Shown: one piece after another, positions 26,102 through 34,893 of the stretch
Layout of the letters: every line of letters begins with the position of its first letter
Position numbering within the stretch: the stretch's first letter is position 1
Assembly: GCF_012163145.1 (NCBI RefSeq)
Contig: NZ_JAAVTX010000004.1
Coordinates: 124,001-188,000 of the forward strand
Direction of reading: 5' to 3'
DNA from: Falsiroseomonas frigidaquae
Lineage (GTDB): Bacteria; Pseudomonadota; Alphaproteobacteria; Acetobacterales; Acetobacteraceae
DNA length: 64,000 nucleotides
The notes under the pieces: generated by a model
The model's input: the letters and a program-made list of their open reading frames with translations, nothing else
Database searches by the model: none
Told to the model about the DNA's origin: nothing
Position numbers and translations under genes: made by a program

Positions 26102-27075
26102 GCTGCGCGTCCGCCCCGTCGCAGCCGCGGATCGAGCAGCGCGTAGGACAGGTCCACAACCAGGTTGATCACCACGAAGAAGAAGGCGACCAGCACCAGA
26201 TAGGCGACCATCACCGGCCGATCGAGCGAGGTGATGGAATCGATGATCAGCTTGCCGACGCCGGGCCAGGAGAAGATCGTCTCCGTCACCACGGCGAAAG
26301 CGAGCGTCGAGGCGAATTCCAGCCCGAACACCGTCACCAGCGGAATCGAGATCAGCCGCAGCACATGCCGCCGCAGGATGGTGAACTCGGACAGGCCCGC
26401 CGCGCGGGCGAACTTTACCGTATCCGTCAGCATGATCTCCCGCGTGCCGGCGCGCGCCAGGCGGATCATCATGGCCAGCTTGAACAGCGACAGGTTCAGC
26501 GCCGGCAGCACCAGGTAGCTCAGCCCCTCCAGCGACAGGAAGGACCAGCCGATGCCGAAGACCTCCACCAGCGGCCCGCGGTCGCCTGCCGGCAGCCAGC
26601 CGAGATTGACGGCGAAGGTCAGGATCAGCAGCAGCCCGACCCAGAAGGTCGGCACCGAGAACCCCAGCACCGACACCGCCATGATGGCGCGCGACGACAC
26701 CGCATCCGGCCGGTAGCCCGCATAGATGCCGAGCGGAATGCCGATGAAGGCGCCGATCAGCACGGAGGCCAAGGCGAGTTCCAGCGTCGCCGGCAGCCGG
26801 GCCAGCACCAGTTCCAGCACCGGGATGTCGAAAACGAAGGACCGCCCGAAATCGCCCGAGAGCAGCCGCCCGAGGAAGGCGAAATACTGTTGCCACAGCG
26901 GCAGGTCCAAACCGTAGCGGCGGATCGTATCCTCCCGGATGTCCTGCGTCGCATCCGGGGAGATCAGCACGTCGATCGGATTGCCGATGGCGTATACGCC
27001 AACGAACACCAGCGCCGACATGGCAAGCATGACGCCGGCGGATTGGAGGAGTCGCTGGATGATGAAGCCGAGCAT
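26098..27075 (-). CDS. ABC transporter permease (DppB type)
   Basis: A 325-residue membrane permease. The N-terminus MLGFIIQRLLQSAGVMLAMSALVFV is the classic first helix of DppB proteins, followed by a periplasmic stretch (PDATQDIREDTIRRYGLDLP) and five more helices. The EAA-type loop is in FARAAGLSEFTILRRHVLRLISIPLVT and the end SYALLDPRLRRGG is usual. The start at 27075 is preferred; an ATG 7 codons earlier is possible. It is the first gene of the operon and is divergent from the solute-binding protein, with 85 bases between the two starts that must hold both promoters. Confidence 0.92.
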   Translation of the reverse strand: MLGFIIQRLLQSAGVMLAMSALVFVGVYAIGNPIDVLISPDATQDIREDTIRRYGLDLPLWQQYFAFLGRLLSGDFGRSFVFDIPVLELVLARLPATLELALASVLIGAFIGIPLGIYAGYRPDAVSSRAIMAVSVLGFSVPTFWVGLLLILTFAVNLGWLPAGDRGPLVEVFGIGWSFLSLEGLSYLVLPALNLSLFKLAMMIRLARAGTREIMLTDTVKFARAAGLSEFTILRRHVLRLISIPLVTVFGLEFASTLAFAVVTETIFSWPGVGKLIIDSITSLDRPVMVAYLVLVAFFFVVINLVVDLSYALLDPRLRRGGRAA

Positions 27076-27160
27076 TGCGATGCAGTATCGGGGCATGGAC
27101 AGCGGACGCAAGCCGTTCCTACCATCGGCGCGACAGGACGCTTCCCCGGGGGATCGAAAA

Positions 27161-28747
27161 ATGACCCAGACCTTCCGCCGCCTTGCCCTGGCGGCCACCA
27201 CCAGCCTGCTGATGACGGGTGTCGCAGGCGCGCAGACCCTGAACCTCGGCGTCCGCGCCGGGCCGGAGGGCGTGGACCCGCATTTCACCGCCACCGGCAC
27301 GCATGCCGAGGCGCTAAAGCACGTCTTCGACACGCTGGTGACCAGCGGCGACAATCTGCAATTGCTGCCGGGCATTGCCGAAAGCTGGCGCCCGGTCGAT
27401 GCCACCACCTGGGAATTCAAGCTGCGCCAGGGCGTCACCTTCCATGACGGCAGCCCGATGACGGCGGAGGATGTGGTCGCCTCCATCCGCCGCATGCAGG
27501 TGCTGTCTGGCCCGAACCCGACGCGCATCTATGTCCGCAACGTGCAGGACCTGCGGATCGTCGACCCGCATACGCTGCATGTCATCACCTCCGGCCCCGC
27601 GCCGACGCTGCCGAACGATTTCATCCGCGTCTTCATCACCAGCGCCCGCGCCACCGCCGGCCTGACGCCGGAGACCAGCAACGAGGCCTTCAACACCGGC
27701 CGCGCCGCCATCGGCACCGGCCCCTACCGCTTCGTCTCCTGGACCCCGCGGGAGCAGTTCGTGGTGGAGCGCAACGACAGCTACTGGGGCGGCCGTCAGC
27801 CCTGGGCGCGGCACATCCGCCGCGAGATCCCGAACGACGCGGCCCGCGTGGCGCAGCTTCGCACCGGCCAGGTGGACATGATCGTGCGCGTGCCGGCGGC
27901 CGATGTCTCGACGCTGGAGCGCGACCGGGCGCTGCGGGTGGTGAAGGCGGACACCGTCTATGTCTTCAACCTGCAGCTGGACTACCGCGAGACCACGCCG
28001 CAGGTGACGGCCAAGGACGGCTCCGCCCTGCCTGCCAACCCCTATCGCGACATCAGGGTGCGGGAGGCGATGGACCTCGCGGTGGATCGTCGCGCCCTGG
28101 CCGAAATCGCCATGGAAGGCCTCGGCGCGCCGCAGGGGCAGATGGTGACGCCGGGCATCTTCGGCTTCAACCCGAACATCCCGATCCCGACGCCGAACCT
28201 GGCACGCGCCCGCACGCTGCTGGCCGAGGCCGGCTATCCCAACGGGTTCAGGATGGTGCTGAATTTCACCAACAACCGCCTGCCGGGCGACAATGGCGTG
28301 GGCACAGCGCTCGCCCAGATGTTCGCCCGCATCGGCATCGAGGTGCAGGCCGCCGGCCAGCCAGCCGCCGTCATCTTTCCCGCGCGTGCGCGCGGCGAGC
28401 TGTCGAACATCATGGCCGGCTGGGGCACGCTCACGGGCGAGGCGAACTACTACTATTCGGCCAATGCCCACACCAACAACCCGGCGCTGCGCCTCGGCGC
28501 CTTCAACTGGCATGGCTATTCCAACCCGGAGATGGACCGCCTGATCCAGGCCGCCGGCGTCGAGCTGGACGAGAAGAAGCGGGAGGCGCTGCTGCAGGAA
28601 ATCGGCGCGCTGTTCACGCGGGAACGCGTCGGCATGCCGCTGGCCTCCGTCGGCAGCGCCTGGGCGATGCGGCGGGACCGGGTGAACCTGGTGCGGGCGC
28701 GCACGGATGAGGACACGCTGGCGATGGACATCGTGCCGACGCGCTGA
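27161..28747 (+). CDS. ABC transporter substrate-binding protein, family 5
   Basis: A 528-residue periplasmic binding protein. A signal peptide covers about 1-24 (ALAATTSLLMTGVAGAQ). Family landmarks are LNLGVRAGPEGVDPHFT, FDTLVTSGDNLQLLPGIAESW, VTFHDGSPMTAEDVVASI, GTGPYRFVSW and IRVREAMDLAVDRRALAEIA. It is divergent from the DppBCDF-type operon and so is its likely binding component. Downstream, with TGATG and longer overlaps, follow creatininase, ketopantoate-reductase-like and M20 peptidase genes, which suggests the ligand is an amide or peptide-like compound broken down by these enzymes. The start is set by GGGGGATC about 8 bases upstream. Confidence 0.93.
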   Translation: MTQTFRRLALAATTSLLMTGVAGAQTLNLGVRAGPEGVDPHFTATGTHAEALKHVFDTLVTSGDNLQLLPGIAESWRPVDATTWEFKLRQGVTFHDGSPMTAEDVVASIRRMQVLSGPNPTRIYVRNVQDLRIVDPHTLHVITSGPAPTLPNDFIRVFITSARATAGLTPETSNEAFNTGRAAIGTGPYRFVSWTPREQFVVERNDSYWGGRQPWARHIRREIPNDAARVAQLRTGQVDMIVRVPAADVSTLERDRALRVVKADTVYVFNLQLDYRETTPQVTAKDGSALPANPYRDIRVREAMDLAVDRRALAEIAMEGLGAPQGQMVTPGIFGFNPNIPIPTPNLARARTLLAEAGYPNGFRMVLNFTNNRLPGDNGVGTALAQMFARIGIEVQAAGQPAAVIFPARARGELSNIMAGWGTLTGEANYYYSANAHTNNPALRLGAFNWHGYSNPEMDRLIQAAGVELDEKKREALLQEIGALFTRERVGMPLASVGSAWAMRRDRVNLVRARTDEDTLAMDIVPTR

Positions 28748-29454
28748 TGTTCGTCCCCGAGCACAATTGGAAGGATATCGAGGCGCGGCTGCGCCTCGAT
28801 GACCGTTGCGTGCTGCCGCTGGGCAGCACGGAACAGCATGCGCAGCTTTCCCTCGCCACCGATGCCATCCTGGCGGAACGCGTGGCGCGCGAAGCGGCCG
28901 CGCCGCTCGGCGTACCGGTCTTCCCGGTGATGCCCTTCGGCCTCGCGCCCTATTTCGCCGAATTCCCGGGCAGCCTTTCGCTGCGCGTCACCACGCTGCT
29001 GGCGGTGATGCGCGACCTGGTGGAGAGCGTCACGCGCGTGGGCTTCCGGCGCGTGCTGGTGGTGAACGGCCATGGCGGCAATGCACCCGTGGCCGCGCTG
29101 CTGCAGGAGATGATGGCGGAAACCCCCGGCCTCAGCCTGAAATTCCACAACTGGTACAACACGCCACGGGTCTGGGCCGCGGCGATGGCGGCGGATGCCT
29201 CCGCCAGCCATGGCAACTGGTTCGAGAATTACCCCTGGACCCGCCTGCCCCACGCCCCCGCGCCGGAAGGCCGCAAGCCCGTGCCGGACCTCGCGCGCAT
29301 GAAGGCCAGCGGCCCCGCGCAGACGCGCGACATACTGGGCGACGGCGCCTTCGGCGGCCCGTGGCAGATCGACGACGCGACAATGCAGGCCATCTGGGAG
29401 ATCGGCGTGGCCGAGACCCGTGAGGCGTTGGAGGGACCATGGCAGACCCGATAA
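28747..29454 (+). CDS. Creatininase family protein
   Basis: A 235-residue metal-dependent amidohydrolase of the creatininase fold. The N-terminal motif CVLPLGSTEQHAQLSLATD holds the Glu/His/Asp metal ligands, and RVLVVNGHGGNAPV (residues about 97-110) and ASHGNWFENYPW carry others. The family includes creatinine amidohydrolase and mycofactocin or riboflavin-pathway formamide hydrolases, all opening cyclic or formyl amides. It starts one base inside the solute-binding protein stop (TGATG) and overlaps the next gene by 16 bases, so it belongs to the uptake operon. The actual amide is unknown. Confidence 0.87.
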   Translation: MFVPEHNWKDIEARLRLDDRCVLPLGSTEQHAQLSLATDAILAERVAREAAAPLGVPVFPVMPFGLAPYFAEFPGSLSLRVTTLLAVMRDLVESVTRVGFRRVLVVNGHGGNAPVAALLQEMMAETPGLSLKFHNWYNTPRVWAAAMAADASASHGNWFENYPWTRLPHAPAPEGRKPVPDLARMKASGPAQTRDILGDGAFGGPWQIDDATMQAIWEIGVAETREALEGPWQTR

Positions 29455-30449
29455 TCATCTGGGGCGCCGGCGCCATCGGCGGCACGCTCGGCGCGCATTG
29501 GGCGCGCGCCGGGCACGACGTGCTGCTGGTGGACACCGTGGCGGAACATGTCGAGGCCTGCCGCACGCGCGGCCTGCACATCAGCGGCCCGGTCGCCGAA
29601 TTCACGCAGGTGATTCCGGCGGTGACCCCGGCGGAACTCACCGGCACCTATTCCCGCATCGTCCTTGCCGTGAAGGCGCAGGCGACGGAGGCCGCCATCC
29701 CCATGCTGGCGCCGCATCTGGCGCCCGATGGCTTCGTCTTCTCCGCCCAGAACGGCCTGAACGAGATCGCCTTGTCGCGCGCCTTCGGCGCCGATCGCGT
29801 GATGGGCTGCTTCGTCAATTTCGGCGCCGACTGGCACGGCCCGGGCGAGATCCTGTTCGGCAATCGCAGCGCATTGGTGATCGGCGAGCTGGACGGCGTG
29901 ACGCGGCCGCGGACGGAGGCGATGTTCGCGCTGTGCCGGGAATTCGAGCCGGATGCGATCCTGACCGACGACATCTGGTCCTATCTCTGGGGCAAGATGG
30001 CCTATGGCGCCATGCTGTTCGCCACCGCCCTGAACGATGACAGCATGAGCGCCAATTTCGGCGACCCCGCCCGCCTGCCCGCCTGGCTCGCCCTGGGCCG
30101 TGAAGTGGTCGCCACCGCCCTCGCGCATGGCGTGACGCCGCGCGGCTTCGGCGAATTCCGCCCCATGGCCTTCGCACCCGGCGTGCCGGATGCGGAAGGC
30201 AAGGCCGTGGTGGATTGGCTGCGCGATTTCAACGCGGTCGGCGCCAAGACCCATTCCGGCATCTGGCGCGACCTGGCGGTCCGCAAGCGCAAGACGGAAG
30301 CGGATGCACAGATCGGCCTGGTGCCAGGCCTGGCCGCGGAGAAGGGCATCCCCGTGTCGGTGATGGAACGGCTCTGCGCGCTGATCGCGGATATCGAGAC
30401 CGGCCGGCGCACGCAGTCCGCCGAGACCTTCGCGGCCCTGCTGGCATGA
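29439..30449 (+). CDS. Ketopantoate reductase family (ApbA/PanE-like) oxidoreductase
   Basis: A 336-residue NAD(P)H-dependent reductase. The nucleotide fold is at the N-terminus (IIWGAGAIGGTLGAHWARAGHDVLLVD), followed by the family Lys in VLAVKAQATEAAI and the Asn-containing FSAQNGLNE; the C-terminal helical domain contains SYLWGKMAYGAMLFATAL. PanE reduces 2-dehydropantoate, but this one sits in a catabolic transport operon, overlapping the creatininase and M20 peptidase genes, so it more likely reduces another 2-keto acid. It is longer than typical PanE (about 300). Confidence 0.85.
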   Translation: MADPIIIWGAGAIGGTLGAHWARAGHDVLLVDTVAEHVEACRTRGLHISGPVAEFTQVIPAVTPAELTGTYSRIVLAVKAQATEAAIPMLAPHLAPDGFVFSAQNGLNEIALSRAFGADRVMGCFVNFGADWHGPGEILFGNRSALVIGELDGVTRPRTEAMFALCREFEPDAILTDDIWSYLWGKMAYGAMLFATALNDDSMSANFGDPARLPAWLALGREVVATALAHGVTPRGFGEFRPMAFAPGVPDAEGKAVVDWLRDFNAVGAKTHSGIWRDLAVRKRKTEADAQIGLVPGLAAEKGIPVSVMERLCALIADIETGRRTQSAETFAALLA

Positions 30450-31843
30450 AAGACCCCGTCCTCGACCACCTTCTGGCCGACCGCACGGCCTTCGTCGCGC
30501 GCCTTGCGGCCCTGGTCGCCTGCCCCTCCGTCTCGACCGACCCGGCCTATGCGCGAGGCATGGCGGAGGCGCGGGACTGGTGGTGCGCGCGGCTGGCCGC
30601 GCTCGGCTTCCAGGATGTGCGGGAAGTGGCGGCCGGCGGCCATGCCGCCATCACCGCGCGCTGGCATGGCGCCGGGCCCAGCGCGCCGACGCTGCTGGTC
30701 TATGGCCATTACGACGTGCAGCCGCCGGACCCGGTGGCCGCCTGGTCCTCTCCGCCCTTCTCGCTGACGCCGCGCAACGGCCGCCTGCACGGCCGCGGCG
30801 TCTCCGACGACAAGGGGCCTTCCCTGCTCGCGATCGAGACGCTGGGCGCCTTCCTGGCAGTGGAGGGAAAGCTGCCCTGCAACGTCACCCTGCTGCTGGA
30901 GGGCGAGGAGGAAGTCGGCTCCGCGACGCTTGGCCGCATCCTGGAGCAGAACCGCGCGCTGTTTGCCGCGGATGCGGTGCTGTCCGCCGATGGCGCGCGC
31001 TGGCGGGCGGACCTGCCGACCATCACCGTCGCCACCCGCGGCGTGGCGGCGCTGGAGCTTTCGGTGCGCAGCGCGGGGAAGGATCTGCATTCCGGCCGCT
31101 ATGGCGGCGTGGTGGCGAATGCGGCGCAGGCCCTGGCGCAGCTCATCGCCTCGCTGCGCGATGGACAGGGCGAGATCGCCGTGCCGGGCTTTGCCGATGG
31201 CGCGACCCCGCCCAGCGCGGCGGAGCGTGCGGCCCTGGCGGCCATTCCCTTCGACGTGCCGGCGCATGATGCCAGCATCGGCGCGCCGCCGAGCGGGCTG
31301 AGCACGGCGCAATTCCTCGAACGCCTCTGGCTGCGCCCGACGCTGGAGGTGAACGGGATGTGGGGCGGCTATACCGGCCCCGGCGGCAAGACCGTGATCC
31401 CTAACCAGGCGCAGGCGAAACTGTCGATGCGCCTGGTGCCGGGGCAGGACCCGGCGCGGGTGGTGGCCGCCGTCGCCGCGCATCTGCGCGCCCATTGCCC
31501 GCCCGGCGTGGCGCTGGAGATCAGCACGCATCGCGATGGCAGCCAGGCCACCGCCGTGCCGCCGGCGCACCCGCTGCTGCTGGCGGCGGAGGCCGCGCTG
31601 GAATCCACCACCGGCACCAAACCGCTGCGCGTGCGGATGGGCGCCACCCTGCCGCTGACGGATATCGTCCAGCGCGTGCTGGGGCTGCACACCGTCATGT
31701 TCTCCTTCGCCACGGCGGATGAGGATTTCCACGCGCCGGACGAGAATTGGCGGGAGAGCGCGATCCCGGAAGGGTTCGCCGCCTGGGTCGCGCTGCTGCG
31801 CCGCGTGGGCGGGCTGAAGCGAGGGGATTTCGCCCCCGCTTGA
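30446..31843 (+). CDS. M20 family dipeptidase/peptidase
   Basis: A 465-residue zinc aminoacylase/dipeptidase of family M20. Metal ligands are in LVYGHYDVQPPDP (His), GRGVSDDKGP (Asp bridging two zincs), LLEGEEEVGS (Glu) and the C-terminal HTVMFSFATADEDFHAPDE (His). Residues about 190-300 form the inserted dimerisation domain. Members cut dipeptides, acyl amino acids or cyanophycin dipeptides in the cytoplasm. It overlaps the reductase gene as ATGA and ends back to back with the next gene on the other strand, their stop codons forming TGATCA. It is probably the last enzyme of the imported compound's breakdown. Confidence 0.9.
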   Translation: MKDPVLDHLLADRTAFVARLAALVACPSVSTDPAYARGMAEARDWWCARLAALGFQDVREVAAGGHAAITARWHGAGPSAPTLLVYGHYDVQPPDPVAAWSSPPFSLTPRNGRLHGRGVSDDKGPSLLAIETLGAFLAVEGKLPCNVTLLLEGEEEVGSATLGRILEQNRALFAADAVLSADGARWRADLPTITVATRGVAALELSVRSAGKDLHSGRYGGVVANAAQALAQLIASLRDGQGEIAVPGFADGATPPSAAERAALAAIPFDVPAHDASIGAPPSGLSTAQFLERLWLRPTLEVNGMWGGYTGPGGKTVIPNQAQAKLSMRLVPGQDPARVVAAVAAHLRAHCPPGVALEISTHRDGSQATAVPPAHPLLLAAEAALESTTGTKPLRVRMGATLPLTDIVQRVLGLHTVMFSFATADEDFHAPDENWRESAIPEGFAAWVALLRRVGGLKRGDFAPA

Positions 31844-32437
31844 TCAGGCGGCGGCGGCGCCGAGCTTCCGCAGCCTGTCCAGCCAGGCCTGACGCCGCGC
31901 CGGGCTGCCGCCCGCGACATTGCCCAGCAGCGTCCAGCGCACCGGCTTCAGCCCGACGAAGCGCAGCGTGTTGCGCTCCAGGCTGCGCAGGCTATGGGCG
32001 CGGAAGAACACCCGGTACAGCATCGCCGGCATCCCCATGGTCACCACGAGCCGCACCGACCGGCCGCGCAGCAGCCCCGCATCCAGGCCGCGCGCCCCGC
32101 GCGGGAAGGCGAAGCCCGGCCGCAGCACCTGCTCGAAGAACGCCTTGAGAGCGGCGGGAATATCCCCGAGCCAGAGCGGCGTCAGGATGACGATATGTTC
32201 CGCCGCGGCGAGGGCAGCCTGGGCGGCGGCGACATCCGGTGGCGCCTCCGCCTCCCATTCCGCGGCGGAGCGCAGGGGTGCGAAGGCCAACCGCGCCACA
32301 TCCAGCCGCGTCACCGCATGGCCGGCCTGGCGTGCGCCCTCGGCATAGGCGTCGGCCAGGGCGTGAATCAGTCGCGCAGGGTCGGGGTCCGGGTGCCCAT
32401 CCAGGATCAGGATGCGGCGGCCGGACCCGGTGTTCAT
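31844..32437 (-). CDS. NAD(P)H-dependent oxidoreductase, flavodoxin fold (quinone reductase-like)
   Basis: A 197-residue flavoprotein of the NQO1/MdaB/YwrO-like family. The N-terminus RILILDGHPDPDPARLIHALADAYAEGA is the phosphate-binding loop region, and IVILTPLWLGDIPAALKAFFEQVLRPGFAF is the conserved FMN/FAD site. Such enzymes reduce quinones with two electrons and protect against redox stress. It overlaps gntK by 4 bases (ATGA), making a three-gene operon gnd-gntK-oxidoreductase, though no metabolic link with gluconate is obvious. Confidence 0.85.
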   Translation of the reverse strand: MNTGSGRRILILDGHPDPDPARLIHALADAYAEGARQAGHAVTRLDVARLAFAPLRSAAEWEAEAPPDVAAAQAALAAAEHIVILTPLWLGDIPAALKAFFEQVLRPGFAFPRGARGLDAGLLRGRSVRLVVTMGMPAMLYRVFFRAHSLRSLERNTLRFVGLKPVRWTLLGNVAGGSPARRQAWLDRLRKLGAAAA

Positions 32438-32928
32438 TGGCGGAGGGCGGAGATCGCCGCCTCGGCCAGGGCATCCGGCGTGGCGGCCACATCCAGCAGG
32501 ATGGCGCCTTCCTCCGGCGCCGGGGGTTCCAGCGTGGCGAACTGGCTCGCCACCAGGCTCGCCGGCATGAAGTGGCCCTGCCGCGCCGCCTGCCGCGCCG
32601 CCACCAGCGCCAGGTCGCCCTGTAGGAAGACCAGCCGCAGCCCCGGTGCGGCCACCCGCAGCCGGTCGCGATAGGCGCGCTTCAGGGCCGAACAGGTGAC
32701 CACGCAGCCCACCCCCTCATGCGCCGCCAGATGCGCGCCGATGGCGTCCAGCCAGGGGGCGCGGTCGGTATCGTCCAGCGGCGCGCCGCGGCTCATCTTC
32801 GCGACATTGGCCGGTGGATGGAAGGCATCCGCATCGTCGAAGCGCAGCCCGAGCCGATGCGCGATCAGCGGCCCGACGGTGGATTTTCCCGCGCCCGAGA
32901 CGCCCATCACCAGGACCAGATGGCTCAT
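32434..32928 (-). CDS. gntK: Gluconokinase
   Basis: A 164-residue P-loop kinase that phosphorylates D-gluconate to 6-phosphogluconate. Walker A is GVSGAGKST (residues 9-17), followed by the family motif FDDADAFHPPANVAKMSRGAPLDDTDRAPWLDAI, and CSALKRAYRDRLR and LVAARQAARQGHFMPASLVASQFATLE later on. Its length is standard for GntK. It overlaps gnd as ATGA, and the product of this enzyme is the Gnd substrate, so the two form a gluconate-to-ribulose-5-phosphate route. No gluconate permease is in the window. Confidence 0.93.
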   Translation of the reverse strand: MSHLVLVMGVSGAGKSTVGPLIAHRLGLRFDDADAFHPPANVAKMSRGAPLDDTDRAPWLDAIGAHLAAHEGVGCVVTCSALKRAYRDRLRVAAPGLRLVFLQGDLALVAARQAARQGHFMPASLVASQFATLEPPAPEEGAILLDVAATPDALAEAAISALRQ

Positions 32929-33902
32929 TTCGGCTCCAGATGCCCGCCGAAGGCGTTCCGCATGGCCGAGAGCGAGCGGTCCGCGAAGGGTGCCTCCTGC
33001 CGCGAGCGGAAGCGCGAGTACAGCGCGGCGGAGAGCACCGGCGCCGGCACCGCGGCCTCGATCGCCGCCTGCACCGCCCAGCGCCCCTCGCCGCTGTCGC
33101 CGACCCGGCCGGAATAGCCCGAAAGCTCCCCATCCGCCGCCAGCGCCTGCGCCGTGAGGTCGAGCAGCCAGGAGGCGACGACGGAACCCCGGCGCCAGGC
33201 CTCGGTGATGTCGGGCACGTCGAGGTCGAGGCGCAGCTCCGGCGCCACCGCCTCGCTGCCCTGCTGGCGGAGCAGTTCCAGCCCCTCCGCCATCGCCTGC
33301 ATCATCCCGTATTCGACGGCGTTGTGGACCATCTTGGTGAAGTGCCCGGCGCCATTGGCGCCGCAATGGACATAGCCCTGCGGCGGGCGCGGATCGGCCG
33401 CGGCGCTGCGGCCGGGCGTGGGGGCGGCCGCTTCCTCCCCGGGCGCGAGCGCCTTGAAGACCGGGTCCAGACGTTCCACCGGCGCGGCGGGCCCGCCGAT
33501 CATCAGGCAATAGCCGCGCGCCAGGCCCCAGACGCCGCCGGAGGTGCCGATGTCCAGCATGTCGATACCGGCCTCCCGCAGCAGCCCCGCGCGGCGGATC
33601 GCGTCCTTCCACATGCCGTTGCCGCCATCGATGGCGACATCGCCGGGCGACAGTAGACCGCCGAGCTGCGCCACCGCGTCTTCCGTCGCCGCCCCGGCCG
33701 GCAGCATCACCCAGACGGCGCGCGGCGCGGCCAGGCGGCGCACCAGGTCGGGCAGGTCCGTCGCCGCCTCGGCACCCTCCGCCGCCAGCGCGGCCACCAC
33801 CGCCGGGTCGCGGTCCCAGACCACGCAGCCAATGCCGGCCCGCATCAGGCGCCGCACCAGATTGCCGCCCATGCGGCCCAGGCCGACCATGCCGAGTTGC
33901 AT
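32925..33902 (-). CDS. gnd: 6-phosphogluconate dehydrogenase, decarboxylating
   Basis: A 325-residue short-form 6-phosphogluconate dehydrogenase (GndA/YqeC-like). The nucleotide fold is MQLGMVGLGRMGGNLVRRLM (GLGRMG at 7-12), then the substrate motif DIGTSGGVWGLARGYCLMIGG, and KMVHNAVEYGMMQAMAEGLELL with the catalytic Lys and Asn. It makes ribulose 5-phosphate, CO2 and NAD(P)H. Short forms like this often prefer NAD. It is the first gene of the operon with gntK. Confidence 0.93.
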   Translation of the reverse strand: MQLGMVGLGRMGGNLVRRLMRAGIGCVVWDRDPAVVAALAAEGAEAATDLPDLVRRLAAPRAVWVMLPAGAATEDAVAQLGGLLSPGDVAIDGGNGMWKDAIRRAGLLREAGIDMLDIGTSGGVWGLARGYCLMIGGPAAPVERLDPVFKALAPGEEAAAPTPGRSAAADPRPPQGYVHCGANGAGHFTKMVHNAVEYGMMQAMAEGLELLRQQGSEAVAPELRLDLDVPDITEAWRRGSVVASWLLDLTAQALAADGELSGYSGRVGDSGEGRWAVQAAIEAAVPAPVLSAALYSRFRSRQEAPFADRSLSAMRNAFGGHLEPK

Positions 33903-33947
33903 CCCGAACCCTCCCCGTTTCCCGCGCAGGATGCGGGGCGGCCGCGG

Positions 33948-34838
33948 TCAGGACAAGCCGGCGGCGGCCTCGGCGGATTTCGGCTTCACCGGGATCTTCA
34001 GGTAGCGCACGCCATTCGCCTCCGCCGCCGGGAAGCGGCCGGCGCGGATATTCACCTGGATGGAGGGCAGCAGCAGCGTCGGCGCGGCCAGCTTCGCATC
34101 GCGGGCGGTGCGGAAGGTGACGAAATCCTCCTCCGTCTGGCCGTCCTTCACATGCGGGTTGTGGGCGCGCTGCTCCGCCACGGTGGATTGCCAGGCGAAG
34201 CGGTCCCGCCCCGGCGCCTTGTAGTCGTGGCACATCCAAAGGCGCGTCTCGGGCGGCAGGTCCAGCAGGCGGCGGATGGAGCGGTACAGGGTGCGCGCAT
34301 CGCCGCCCGGGAAATCCGCGCGCGCCGTGCCGTAGTCATGCATGAACAGCGTGTCGCCGACGAAAATGTCGTCGCCAATCTTGTAGGCCGCACAGGCCGG
34401 CGTGTGCCCCGGCACATGCAGCACCTCCACCTCCAGCTCGCCGATCCGAAAACGTTCGCCATCCTCGAACAGATGGTCGAAGTCGCCGCCCTCGGGCGTC
34501 ATGTCCTCCAGCCCGAAGACCGGCCGGAAGATGGTCTGCACCTTCTTCACCCCGGCGCCGATGCCGATGCGCGCGCCGCTGTGCTGCTTGATCCAGGGGG
34601 CGGCGGTCAGGTGGTCCGCATGGACATGGGTTTCCAGCACCCAGTCCAGCGTCACCCCCTCCGCCCGCGCCGCATCCAGCAGTGCCTGGGCGGAGCGCGT
34701 ATCGGCCTCCCCGCTGCGGTTGTCCCAATCCAGCACCGGGTCCACCACGGCGCCGCGCATCGTGGCGGGGTCCCAGACCAGGTAGGAGACGGTGTTGGTC
34801 GGCTCGTCGAAGAAGGCACGGATGGTGGCGCTGGCCAT
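33948..34838 (-). CDS. MBL-fold metallo-hydrolase, persulfide dioxygenase-like (ETHE1/Blh type)
   Basis: A 296-residue metallo-beta-lactamase-fold protein. The metal motif is THVHADH (His71, His73, Asp75, His76), with His145 in HVPGHTPAC, Asp162 in IFVGDTLF and His204 in WMCHDY. The stretch GTARADFPGGDARTLYRS is the signature of the ETHE1 persulfide dioxygenase group, which oxidises glutathione persulfide to sulfite with one iron. It is longer than human ETHE1 and resembles bacterial Blh-type enzymes. The start at 34838 is supported by GGGGAGA 6 bases upstream; a longer frame overlaps the xdhB 3' end. No rhodanese gene adjoins it. Confidence 0.85.
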   Translation of the reverse strand: MASATIRAFFDEPTNTVSYLVWDPATMRGAVVDPVLDWDNRSGEADTRSAQALLDAARAEGVTLDWVLETHVHADHLTAAPWIKQHSGARIGIGAGVKKVQTIFRPVFGLEDMTPEGGDFDHLFEDGERFRIGELEVEVLHVPGHTPACAAYKIGDDIFVGDTLFMHDYGTARADFPGGDARTLYRSIRRLLDLPPETRLWMCHDYKAPGRDRFAWQSTVAEQRAHNPHVKDGQTEEDFVTFRTARDAKLAAPTLLLPSIQVNIRAGRFPAAEANGVRYLKIPVKPKSAEAAAGLS

Positions 34839-34893
34839 GATGGTCTCCCCCGGCTTTGCCCCATGATAGGGGAGAATCCGGCTGCGGATCACC